Shown: one piece after another, positions 40,939-50,308 of the stretch
Layout: every line of letters starts with the position of its first letter
Numbering within the stretch: position 1 is the stretch's first letter
Position numbers and translations under genes: made by a program
Origin: Alteromonadaceae bacterium
Lineage (GTDB): Bacteria; Pseudomonadota; Gammaproteobacteria; Enterobacterales; Alteromonadaceae
Assembly: GCA_027013165.1 (NCBI GenBank)
Contig: JALUXV010000530.1
Coordinates: forward strand, 62,001 to 126,000
Direction of reading: 5' to 3'
Length of the DNA: 64,000 nt
Notes under the pieces: generated by a model
Seen by the model: the letters and a program-made list of their open reading frames with translations, nothing else
Databases searched by the model: none
Told to the model about the DNA's origin: nothing

Positions 40939-41015
40939 CAGCGAGCTGTTTGAAAAGGATTATAGATTGAAGTACCTATTAGAGCAGGTTGCTACTGTTC
41001 AGCCTGCGTATTGTG

Positions 41016-41534
41016 TTATTCAAACTCAACAATCACTTCAATTTCTACCGCAGAGTTGAGGGGTAATGACGACATCCCCACGGCAGAGCGGGCGTGTTTA
41101 CCCTTTTCACCGAATACTTCCACCATTAAGTCGGAAAAGCCATTGATCACCTGTGAATGTTCCGTGTAATCAGCAGTGGCATTTACCATTCCTGTAACCT
41201 TTACAATCCGCACCACCTTATCTAAGCCGCCCAAGTGTTCGGCAATAGTGCTTAGTAGCGAAACACCCGCTTGGCGAGCAGCGGCAGCGCCCTGTTGAGT
41301 GGTAAGGTCCTCCCCCAGCTTTCCAGTTATTATCTGACCTTGTTCATCAAGGGGAATATGCCCTGCGGTAAAGAGTAAGTTGCCCGACTTCACCGCATAA
41401 ACGTAGTTTGCGGTTGGCGCTCCTTTTTCGACTAAAGAAATACCCAAGTTGGCCAAACGTTCATCTACACTCTCATTGGCCTGTGAATGCATAGCAAACA
41501 CAAGGAAGCTTAGTAGCAAGATTACTCTTTTCAT
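41016..41534 (-). CDS. Secreted RidA/YjgF family protein
   Basis: Signal peptide MKRVILLLSFLVFAMHSQA; Rid motifs LLFTAGHIPLD, ARQAGVSLLSTI, ARSAVGMSSLP. Confidence 0.85.
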   Translation of the reverse strand: MKRVILLLSFLVFAMHSQANESVDERLANLGISLVEKGAPTANYVYAVKSGNLLFTAGHIPLDEQGQIITGKLGEDLTTQQGAAAARQAGVSLLSTIAEHLGGLDKVVRIVKVTGMVNATADYTEHSQVINGFSDLMVEVFGEKGKHARSAVGMSSLPLNSAVEIEVIVEFE

Positions 41535-41553
41535 TTCAGTTCCTTTTAAATGA

Positions 41554-42606
41554 CTATACCGGCGCGCTGTCGCCGTCTACCAATGAGAAGGGTAAAATCT
41601 CACTGTGGGATGTGCGATCTAAAAACATTCTTGCGGCCATCGCCCCTTTTTTCACATTAAACTGCTCAACCGTCGCTAGCGTAGGGTGGTAACGGCTGGC
41701 CTCATCAATGCCATCAAAACCTACAATACGAATATCTTGAGGTACACGCAATCCCAGTTTGAGTGCTTCTTGCGTAGCAGTTAATGCAATAACATCACTC
41801 ATACATAATAAGACATCGGGTCGGGGTGTTTTTGATAACACGTGTTGCGCCGCCACTTTGGCATATTTCTGTGAACTCTCGGGGATGTGCCAAATATCTT
41901 CATTCGACACGGTAATATCACACTCTGCGAGCGCTTTCATGTAACCGTCCAATCGACGATGTGATACTGAGAATTCTGAATCGATTAGAGGACTGTCGTT
42001 TACTGCGCAAGCATATTTACCCTCTATTAATCGAAGGCCTAGAATTGCAACACGCTTGGCACCATCACCAAGGGCAACTTTGCCGATTTCATAAGCCGCT
42101 TGATAGTTATCAATATTAACGGAGGGTGCGGTTCCAATATCAAAGTCGGCAGTAACTACGTGTTTGCTAATGTTAGAAAGCTGATTTAGAAGATTTTGGT
42201 TTCTAGGCGCACCATAGCAAATAAAACCGTCAACAAAGTCTACGACATCGTTAACACTGTCATTGCTACCTGAAAACAGCAGCAGATTTGCATCGGTATT
42301 TTTAAGCTCTTGTGCTACACCGCGAATAAATTGGCTTGCTACCGGATCACTCACCATGTAATCCAAGCTGTCGGGTAATACAAGGGCAATAATATTAGTT
42401 TGCCCTCGGCGCAAAGAGCGTGCCGCTTTATTAGGGCCAAAATACCCCATTTCCTCGCACGCTTTTAGTATGCTTTCTCGTTTTTTTGCAGAGAGCTGGT
42501 CAGGTCTATTAAAGGCGTTTGAAATAGTCGCAGTAGAAACGTCTAGTCGCCGCGCTACTTCTTTTATTGTTAGTTTTGCCGAAGTCACGTTATTCCTATG
42601 GATCAA
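41554..42606 (-). CDS. LacI-family regulator, probable sucrose regulator
   Basis: LTIKEVARRLDVSTATISNAFNRPDQLS HTH; first gene next to sucrose phosphorylase. Confidence 0.88.
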   Translation of the reverse strand: MIHRNNVTSAKLTIKEVARRLDVSTATISNAFNRPDQLSAKKRESILKACEEMGYFGPNKAARSLRRGQTNIIALVLPDSLDYMVSDPVASQFIRGVAQELKNTDANLLLFSGSNDSVNDVVDFVDGFICYGAPRNQNLLNQLSNISKHVVTADFDIGTAPSVNIDNYQAAYEIGKVALGDGAKRVAILGLRLIEGKYACAVNDSPLIDSEFSVSHRRLDGYMKALAECDITVSNEDIWHIPESSQKYAKVAAQHVLSKTPRPDVLLCMSDVIALTATQEALKLGLRVPQDIRIVGFDGIDEASRYHPTLATVEQFNVKKGAMAARMFLDRTSHSEILPFSLVDGDSAPV

Positions 42607-42686
42607 TTGCAGCCAATCTTGGACTGATCTTTAAACACAATACCCTTATCATCAGTCGGGTCAAGATTTGGCTGCGTTTTTAATCC

Positions 42687-44162
42687 TTAGGCGGAAAGTA
42701 AGTGGCTGAGCGAAATATTGCTACTAACACCATTTTCTTCGATATCGATATGCGCTTCTAAATTAGCCATATTAACAGTCAATTGCGCTGTATCTTTACC
42801 CTGCTGCCAACGTAACGTTAAGCCATCATCATTCAGCGCCACGCTAAATTCACCATCAAATGCTGCACCTTGATTACGTAGCTTGATCAGTTTAACCAAT
42901 GCTTTTACCACTGGTTTTTCCAACGCGCTTTCAATGTAATCAGTGTTCAAGTGAGGACGATTAATATCCCGGCCAACATTCGTTTTAGCCAACAACTCCA
43001 TATCGTTTGTCGCCGCTAAAAAACCACCGTAGTAAACTTGAGGAATACCAGGGCTAAAGAATTGAATTGCTCTGGCTAGTAGATACTGATAATCATCCTG
43101 CCCTAACGCATCATAATAGGTGCAGTTGATCTGATACAAATCCACATTGCTCGCCGCCGCGCCTGTCGCCTGCTTTGATTGCTCTTTAGAGTTTTTGTGA
43201 ATGCCCTCAACAAGTGCGTCAATTTGACTTTCAGTGAGCAACCCGGCTTTGTCACCACTCGGGCCAACATCTACGATGCCAATGCCATCGTGAGTGTCTA
43301 ATACAGTAAAACAATTACGTGGAGAGATAGACAACCAATGGGCCAGTGCATCTGCATTCTTGCTGAACAGCGTATGCAAAACCAATGGAGGTAAGGCGAA
43401 ATCGTATACACTGTCACAACGCTCGGCAATGGCTATTTGCGTTTCATAGTGACTATGTATTTCAACCAAACATTGCATATCCATTTTTCTTGCGCGATCG
43501 CTTAAGTCTTCGATGAAGCCAAAGGTTTCTTCTAGCATGAAACAGCTGCTACCCGCTCGCTTAATAGCGTAGCCCGCAGCATCAAGGCGAATAAGGTCAA
43601 TATTGCTGGTAGTAAATGCGTTAAGTATGGATGTTAGGTAACGCTGGCCTAAATCAGACTCTACGTCGATATCAATCTGATTTGACGTAAATGTTGTCCA
43701 GAAAGGTACGGTTTCATTGTCGCCCACTATGTAATCGGAAAAACAGGGAGTGGGACGAGGACGAAACACTTTGTCGATGTCTGATGCATTGTCTTCATTG
43801 AAAATAGACCCTTTTGTCAGGAACAAAGGCCAGTACTCAGAACGCGCGCCACGGTTTAACACGTCTTGAAACTCGTCGCTTTGTGCAGACATATGATTCA
43901 CGATGAGATCGGCCATAATATTTACCGAAGTTCCCATCCCTTTCACGTCTTCCCAATTGCCTAAACGGCTGTCGACAGTGGTGTGATCTATGGGGTCAAA
44001 ACCGGCATCTTCACCATCAAAAGGATAGTAAAAAGGCAGAATATGAACGCCAGTAAATAGCCCTTCGAACTGCTTATTCAGTAGGGTATTAAGCCCGGAA
44101 ATTGTGCCTTCGCCCAACCTATCAGCATAGGTAATAAGTTGAACGCCGTTACGTACAGACAT
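42687..44162 (-). CDS. Sucrose phosphorylase (GH13_18-like)
   Basis: NGVQLITYADRLGEGTISGLNTLL; HILPFYYPFDGEDAGFDPIDHTTVDSRLG; DLIRLDAAGYAIKRAG. Confidence 0.9.
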   Translation of the reverse strand: MSVRNGVQLITYADRLGEGTISGLNTLLNKQFEGLFTGVHILPFYYPFDGEDAGFDPIDHTTVDSRLGNWEDVKGMGTSVNIMADLIVNHMSAQSDEFQDVLNRGARSEYWPLFLTKGSIFNEDNASDIDKVFRPRPTPCFSDYIVGDNETVPFWTTFTSNQIDIDVESDLGQRYLTSILNAFTTSNIDLIRLDAAGYAIKRAGSSCFMLEETFGFIEDLSDRARKMDMQCLVEIHSHYETQIAIAERCDSVYDFALPPLVLHTLFSKNADALAHWLSISPRNCFTVLDTHDGIGIVDVGPSGDKAGLLTESQIDALVEGIHKNSKEQSKQATGAAASNVDLYQINCTYYDALGQDDYQYLLARAIQFFSPGIPQVYYGGFLAATNDMELLAKTNVGRDINRPHLNTDYIESALEKPVVKALVKLIKLRNQGAAFDGEFSVALNDDGLTLRWQQGKDTAQLTVNMANLEAHIDIEENGVSSNISLSHLLSA

Positions 44163-44176
44163 GAAAAAATCTCCAA

Positions 44177-45061
44177 TTACGCTGGCGCGATATTCTTCGC
44201 TAGTGCGAAAGCGCCGAAAAGGCCACTGATATCTCCTAATTGCGGAGGCACAATGACGTCACTGATAGACAAATGTGGTGGTAGCGTTAAATAGCCGTGA
44301 AGAGACTGGCTCGTTGCCTCGATAACTCTTGGTAACAAGTGAGACTGAGCCATAACTCCACCACCCATAATAATTTTTTGTGGTGATAAACTAACAAGCA
44401 AGTTATGACAAACTTGCGCGAGCACTTCTACTTGACGCGTCCATGCGGGGTGGCTGGGTTCAAAAGTATGTGCTGGCTGCCCCCACATATGCTCCATTGA
44501 ACGCCCTGCAGCATATCCCTCAGCACAGTTTTCATGGAATGGACAATGCCCTGTTACCCCGTCGATTTTGGGGAGTAACATATGTCCGATTTCAGGGTGA
44601 ACCAGTCCATGTAGCGGCTTACCATTGATAATAACGCCACCGCCTAAGCCGGTACCAACGGTGATGTATACTAAGCTTTCACAGTTTTGCCCTGCACCCC
44701 AAGTATACTCGGCAAGACCAGCGCCATTAACATCAGTGTCTAGTGCAACAGGACAATTCAAAGCGTCGGCCAGTGGACCAATCAAATCAATGTTCGACCA
44801 ATTGGGTTTTGGCGTAGCTGTGATATACCCGTAAGTAGGTGAACGTTTATCTAGATCTAGTGGGCCAAAGCTAGCCACTCCTAGCGCTTCAAATTGCATA
44901 CCCTTGTCACGCTGGGCTTGAAAGAAATCAATGGTCCATGACAAGGTTTCGTCTGGCGTAGTAGTGTCTAACCGGATGGAGTCTAACTTATTTCGATTTT
45001 CATCAAAAATAGCGCAGTTGAATTTAGTACCACCGGCTTCAATAGCTGCGTATATCTTCAT
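44177..45061 (-). CDS. ROK-family fructokinase
   Basis: AAIEAGGTKFNCAIFD; YITVGTGLGGGVIINGKPLHGLVHPEIGHM; Cys/His zinc motif. Confidence 0.88.
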   Translation of the reverse strand: MKIYAAIEAGGTKFNCAIFDENRNKLDSIRLDTTTPDETLSWTIDFFQAQRDKGMQFEALGVASFGPLDLDKRSPTYGYITATPKPNWSNIDLIGPLADALNCPVALDTDVNGAGLAEYTWGAGQNCESLVYITVGTGLGGGVIINGKPLHGLVHPEIGHMLLPKIDGVTGHCPFHENCAEGYAAGRSMEHMWGQPAHTFEPSHPAWTRQVEVLAQVCHNLLVSLSPQKIIMGGGVMAQSHLLPRVIEATSQSLHGYLTLPPHLSISDVIVPPQLGDISGLFGAFALAKNIAPA

Positions 45062-46338
45062 TATATTTCTCTATTTCCGTATTCTTGCTGTTCAATAAGC
45101 GCGAGCCGCTCTTTAGTGGGCTGTGCAATAGCGTTATAAAGCAACCCAACAAACAACAGTATGGAAAACCCAGTTGCGACGATGAATCCGTATTTGGCAT
45201 CACCACCATTGGCATCACTTACCACCCCCATAATAAAAGGGCCCGCCGCAGCACCAGCCGCAGTGAAAAACAAGATAACACCAGCCACCGAGCCATGCTG
45301 TCGCTTCTCAAAGCAGCTAATACCTTTAGAATTAAACGTTGGATAAATAACTGACATAAAAATACCGCTGAGAGGGAACAAATACACTGCCGTTGTTGGA
45401 CCTGCGATTAACCCAACAGTAAAACATGCCATGATGGCGAAACTGAAAATCAGTAGAACTTTGGTCCATTCAAAATGTTGCATCATCCAAATACCTACAA
45501 AGCGACCTGCAGCTCGTAATGCAAAGAATGCCGACACCGAATAAATGGCCAACATCTGAGTGCTTGAATTGGTATAACAGGCATAAATGTCCGCACCACT
45601 GGAAGCTTCGCAAATAAGGTAGCTAGGCATCCACACATATATTGCGCTCTCAGCTGCAACATAAAGGAATGCCCCCAAAGAAAAACCAAGTGCATATGGG
45701 TCTTTAAGTAGCTTTAGGCTGTCTATGAGTCGGGTAGGCTTAACTTGCTTGCTTTCATGTTGTGGATATTTCACTAATAGCGCCATAGCTATCAGTACAG
45801 TACATAAACCACCGGCAATTACGTATAGCCAAGTCCAATGTACGCCCTGAGATATCAACCAAGCGACCAAGATAGGGCCAATAATCGCCCCAACACCAAA
45901 GAAAGCTTCAGCACCATTCATAGTGCCGGTATGCTCCTTGGTAGAACGAGATATGTCGCCAATTAGCGCAAGGGCTGCAGTTTTAAACACGCCTACCGCA
46001 AGACCCGACAGAGTGATTAAACTTAATATAAACGAGAAAGTATTTCCCACTAGAAATAGGTAACAAGACAAGGCAAAGAGCGCCAGCCCCAACACTAGCG
46101 TTTTCTTGCGGCCGAATTTGTCAGCCAGAAAACCCAAAAATAACCCAGAAAAGGCAATGCCAATCATAAACAAAGAATGCATTAAGCTGGCTTGAGTATT
46201 CGTTACTCCAAACTCAATTTTCACTTCTTTGATGATTTCACCTACCGAATCTGATGTCATGGCAAACATCATAAACATTAAATAGGTTAGCCAGCGGATA
46301 AGCGTTAAGTTGTGCTCGCCTGTTTTGTGCGTTGTCAT
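45061..46338 (-). CDS. MFS sugar transporter (putative sucrose)
   Basis: 12-TM MFS with LGFLADKFGRKKTLVLGLALF; sits between fructokinase and TonB receptor. Confidence 0.85.
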   Translation of the reverse strand: MTTHKTGEHNLTLIRWLTYLMFMMFAMTSDSVGEIIKEVKIEFGVTNTQASLMHSLFMIGIAFSGLFLGFLADKFGRKKTLVLGLALFALSCYLFLVGNTFSFILSLITLSGLAVGVFKTAALALIGDISRSTKEHTGTMNGAEAFFGVGAIIGPILVAWLISQGVHWTWLYVIAGGLCTVLIAMALLVKYPQHESKQVKPTRLIDSLKLLKDPYALGFSLGAFLYVAAESAIYVWMPSYLICEASSGADIYACYTNSSTQMLAIYSVSAFFALRAAGRFVGIWMMQHFEWTKVLLIFSFAIMACFTVGLIAGPTTAVYLFPLSGIFMSVIYPTFNSKGISCFEKRQHGSVAGVILFFTAAGAAAGPFIMGVVSDANGGDAKYGFIVATGFSILLFVGLLYNAIAQPTKERLALIEQQEYGNREI

Positions 46339-46373
46339 GAATTACCTTTAGAAATCAAGATTAACAAGACGCT

Positions 46374-46400
46374 GAGCCACGAGGTATTCGCTCGTGGCTC
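46374..46400 (-). other. Intercistronic hairpin between TonB receptor and MFS gene
   Basis: GAGCCACGAG / CTCGTGGCTC 10-bp perfect stem, no U tract. Confidence 0.6.
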
Positions 46401-46408
46401 TTACTCGC

Positions 46409-48913
46409 TTAATAGAAAGCGTATTTCAACTGAAGTGAAGACGTTCTACCATTAATCGGTCTTGCGCGGATAATGTCACCTGCAAGCGCCGATGCCTCCT
46501 CAGATTCTGTAATAACAAATTCATCAGTGGCATTGTTGACATTCAAAGACACAGAGAACTGCTCAGACACATACCAAGTAGCAAATAAGTTAGTCACTAC
46601 ATAAGCGTCTTGCTTAAGCTCGTTTGAGTCTTGAACATAGTAATCTGTCGAACCCTGAAATGATGCACCTACTACAAAGTCTTCAAACTCGTACTGAGGG
46701 ATCACTGTGTAAATAAAATCAGCTTGGCGACGAGGGGTTTTACCAACAAGTGCTGGGTTAAACTTATCGTCACTGATTTCAGCATCAGTCCAAGTAGCAT
46801 TACCCGCCACTGAGAAACCGTTGTCGAAATTGTAGCGCCCTTCTAACTCAAGCCCAGTGGCTTCGTATTCACGAATAAACGTTAGTCCACTGGTTACTTC
46901 CGCTTGGGTGTCTTGAGTCACTGTGTTAAACAAAGTGGCATTTAGGTGGAAATCACGAGTTCCGTATTTTACACCCACTTCAAGCTGTTCTGTTTCGTCG
47001 AAACCAGAAGTAGTGCTTGTAAGGCTACCATCGCCATTCAGTGTACCAGCAATCTGTAGAAGCCTATCTGCAAGTGCTCGACCACCTTCACTGTAACGAC
47101 CAAAGAAAGTTACCTCATCGCTTAAGAGATACGAGCCACCCAATGAAAATGAGGTATTACTAGCTTCATAATTAACCATTTGACTCGCCGCACCGGCGCG
47201 ATTTAAGTTAATTACGCCACCGCCAAAACCAAAGCCATTTGAGGCCGAAGCGTCTTCTGTGTTGCCAGCTATAACACCATCACCATTGAGGTCGTAATCC
47301 GTATTACCACCACAGCAAGCGTTTATAAGCTCACCATTGGCCTTCACTGTATCGCGGCGGGCACTCACGTCGAACAACCAGTTATCACCAACTTCAAAAC
47401 CAATGTTCACATAAGGTGCAGTAGTGGTGTAATTTAGGTCCCATTCCCAAGATAGGAAACTAGGTGCCCACAAGCCTTGATTTACCAGCGCGTTACCGTC
47501 GGCATCTTCAATGTGAAGGTACTGAGAGTTACTGCCGTCTACCGTTTGAATAAAGGTATTCCAACTATTCCAACTAATCGCAATATCTTGCTTAGAGTAA
47601 TAATACCCAGCGGTGACTGACACGCCATTGTCGAACTCTTTGCGTAAGCTTAGGTCGTTTATCATGTTGCCTAAGTCATTGAATGTCGTATCGAATAACA
47701 GATTGAGAAACGCAAGACCGTTATAAGCTTCACCAGCACCTGGGCCATTGGCCAAAGTAACAGATGTTGACGAACAGTTGAATGGATTACCGTCGCCATC
47801 AAGTGCAGATGCACAAATATTACTGGCCATGCTGCTTGCCGACTGAGGGCCATAAGCACCAAAGGTATCTGTGAACGGTGATACAAATCCGCCGCTTACG
47901 TCTGATGTGCGGAACTTGTTCAATAAATAAAGTTCTTTAGCAACTTCTATATCGGCTTCGAAGCCAAAAGACGTAACTTGAGATTCGATACCATCGGTTA
48001 GATCGCGATTTACCGGATTGCCAAAAGCATCAAAGGTAGAAACATTTGTGGTATATGCTGAGTGTAGCGTTTGACTACTTGCATCAAAGTTTTCAACAGC
48101 ACCGTAGCTGCCATTACTTTCCACAAGTACAGGTGCTGGAAGATAGGTGGTAACTCTGTCATCTAACTGTTTAAAGTAAAAACGCAAGTGGCCATTATCT
48201 AATAGTTGAGTGACGTTAATCTTAACTTGTCCGCCTTGATCACCGTTGAAGCCCGTCTCTCGAGGACCTTCGCCGCCTCTTGCAAAGCCACCGATGTGGA
48301 AATACAGATCATCATTGATTTCGCCGCCGTAAGCAAAGTCTAATCTAAACTCTTCGTAATCTAGACCGAATGAGGTACCAATTGCACCGCCACCTTGTTC
48401 ACCTGTAGCGCTAATCATGTTGATTACACCACCCGGAGAGTTACTAGCAAAGGTTGACGCAGAGCCACCACGAACAGACTCTACCCGTTCAACTGACCAA
48501 TCGTAGCGTAAAAAGTTATCTGCATTGCCAAAGTTAATGTCGCCATACTCTAAGACCGGCAGACCGTCTTCATGAATTTGCATGAACTTTGAGCCACCAG
48601 TAGCGAGCGGAATGCCTCGAATAGTGATGTTGGCGTTACCGCCACCACCTGAGGATTCGGCGCGGATACCAGGTAGCGCTCTGAACACTTCAGCAGTTGA
48701 GCGCGGAGCAAGCTTAGCCACAGCTTCTTCATCAAACGAACTTACAGAAACGCTTGCCTCTTGAGCGGTAACGCCCGCTGGGCTTGCGGTTACAACAATC
48801 TGTTCGAAGCTTTCGGTAGCTTCTTTTTCTTGTGTATCTTGAGCATATGCCGCGCTGTTCAAACCAACTAAAACCGCTACGCTCAGTGAGTGTTTCTTAA
48901 ATGTGTTGTGCAT
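46409..48913 (-). CDS. TonB-dependent receptor, putative sucrose uptake
   Basis: Signal peptide, TonB-box-like ESFEQIVVTA, plug, C-terminal LQLKYAFY. Confidence 0.9.
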   Translation of the reverse strand: MHNTFKKHSLSVAVLVGLNSAAYAQDTQEKEATESFEQIVVTASPAGVTAQEASVSVSSFDEEAVAKLAPRSTAEVFRALPGIRAESSGGGGNANITIRGIPLATGGSKFMQIHEDGLPVLEYGDINFGNADNFLRYDWSVERVESVRGGSASTFASNSPGGVINMISATGEQGGGAIGTSFGLDYEEFRLDFAYGGEINDDLYFHIGGFARGGEGPRETGFNGDQGGQVKINVTQLLDNGHLRFYFKQLDDRVTTYLPAPVLVESNGSYGAVENFDASSQTLHSAYTTNVSTFDAFGNPVNRDLTDGIESQVTSFGFEADIEVAKELYLLNKFRTSDVSGGFVSPFTDTFGAYGPQSASSMASNICASALDGDGNPFNCSSTSVTLANGPGAGEAYNGLAFLNLLFDTTFNDLGNMINDLSLRKEFDNGVSVTAGYYYSKQDIAISWNSWNTFIQTVDGSNSQYLHIEDADGNALVNQGLWAPSFLSWEWDLNYTTTAPYVNIGFEVGDNWLFDVSARRDTVKANGELINACCGGNTDYDLNGDGVIAGNTEDASASNGFGFGGGVINLNRAGAASQMVNYEASNTSFSLGGSYLLSDEVTFFGRYSEGGRALADRLLQIAGTLNGDGSLTSTTSGFDETEQLEVGVKYGTRDFHLNATLFNTVTQDTQAEVTSGLTFIREYEATGLELEGRYNFDNGFSVAGNATWTDAEISDDKFNPALVGKTPRRQADFIYTVIPQYEFEDFVVGASFQGSTDYYVQDSNELKQDAYVVTNLFATWYVSEQFSVSLNVNNATDEFVITESEEASALAGDIIRARPINGRTSSLQLKYAFY

Positions 48914-49005
48914 CAGTATTCTCCAAAGCCATACAAAGCTCTCGAACGCTCGGGAAATCTTATCGAGCGAAATGAGAACAGCATTGTCAATTGTAAAAAC
49001 GTCTT

Positions 49006-49019
49006 CTTAATCGATTAAG
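49006..49019. promoter_or_regulatory. Putative operator upstream of sucrose TonB receptor
   Basis: CTTAATCGATTAAG perfect 14-bp palindrome with central CG, LacI-like. Confidence 0.5.
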
Positions 49020-49250
49020 TTAAAGTTAGCAGGCATTGTTTTTTTTGTAAACAATTTGTTTTAAATCATTATTCAGTAAGAGCCTAAATCATTATTTTTA
49101 ATGCAAATAATTTTCGTAAAAAGTTTGTTTGGGGTAGCAACAATTGCCCATAACTTGGTCATAAAGGTAGTTTAAAGACATGAGAAAATGTAAGTAAACA
49201 GGTTGTAAAAATGCTTTCACTTAATGCAGTAACATAGTACAAATAACAAA

Positions 49251-49264
49251 TGCTACCGGTGGCA
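49251..49264. promoter_or_regulatory. Putative LacI-type operator upstream of GH43
   Basis: TGCTACCGGTGGCA near-palindrome about 30 bp before the start codon. Confidence 0.5.
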
Positions 49265-49292
49265 AAAATCATACTGAGAGGTAAGTATCATC

Positions 49293-50294
49293 ATGAAAAG
49301 AGAATCTATTGTTAAATTGTTAGGTATGCTCGCCTTACCTTTAACTATGAATGCCAATGCGACCAACCCGCTCGACTTTGGCAGCGATTTGCTTACCGCA
49401 GATCCATCAGCTCATGTGTGGAATGATGGGAAAATGTACGTTTACACCTCTCATGATCTCAACTGTCAACCAGACTTTTTCATGCAAGATTGGCACGTAT
49501 TTTCCTCGACCAACCTCAAAGACTGGACTGCACACGGTCCTGTTCTCTCTGTAGATGACCTTACTTGGGCCGACAATTTTGCGTGGGCTCCAGACGCTGC
49601 ATACAAAAATGGCAAATACTACTTTGTGTTTCCCGCTGGTAGCGGTTTTAAAGACCGAGTAAATCCAGAAAACAGTACTAAGTGGATGGGCATTGGTATT
49701 GCAGAAAGTAACTCACCCACGGGGCCGTTTGAAGACAAAATTGGCGCCCCGCTATGGCAAACACCGTACGCCAACGATCCTGCGCTATTTATTGATGATG
49801 ACGACAAAGCCTATTTGTATTTTCATGGCAAAGACTTTGACTACAGGGTTGTTGAGTTAACTGACGATTTACGCAGTATCAAAGGTGACTTCATTAAAAT
49901 GGATATGGGAGGGTACGAACCCAAAATGGAGGGGCCTTGGGTGTTTAAAAGAAACGGGTTGTATTACTTCACCATGCCAGAGAACAACCGAGTGTTGACC
50001 TATTACACTTCCCAATCACCCACTGGACCCTGGGAGTACAAGGGGGTATTTATGGAGCAGGAGCATGAAAGTAACAACCACCATTCAATCGTAGAATACC
50101 AAGGCCAATGGATATTGTTTTATCACCGCTGGGTGGAAACTCCAGAACTAGAATGTGAAGCTCGTAAACGTCAACGACGTTCCGCCGCCGAATTCATTGA
50201 GTTTAACGAAGATGGCACGATTAAGCCGGTTGTAAGAACTAACGAAGGCGTTAGCCAGTTTAGCCAACGCCTTATAGAGTCCACCGAAAAGTAG
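49293..50294 (+). CDS. GH43 family glycoside hydrolase, secreted
   Basis: Signal peptide; TADPSAHVWNDGKMYVYTSHD, WAPDAAYKNGKYYFVFP, MEGPWVFKRNGLYYFT. Confidence 0.88.
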   Translation: MKRESIVKLLGMLALPLTMNANATNPLDFGSDLLTADPSAHVWNDGKMYVYTSHDLNCQPDFFMQDWHVFSSTNLKDWTAHGPVLSVDDLTWADNFAWAPDAAYKNGKYYFVFPAGSGFKDRVNPENSTKWMGIGIAESNSPTGPFEDKIGAPLWQTPYANDPALFIDDDDKAYLYFHGKDFDYRVVELTDDLRSIKGDFIKMDMGGYEPKMEGPWVFKRNGLYYFTMPENNRVLTYYTSQSPTGPWEYKGVFMEQEHESNNHHSIVEYQGQWILFYHRWVETPELECEARKRQRRSAAEFIEFNEDGTIKPVVRTNEGVSQFSQRLIESTEK

Positions 50295-50308
50295 AGGGTT
50301 ACCCTCTA

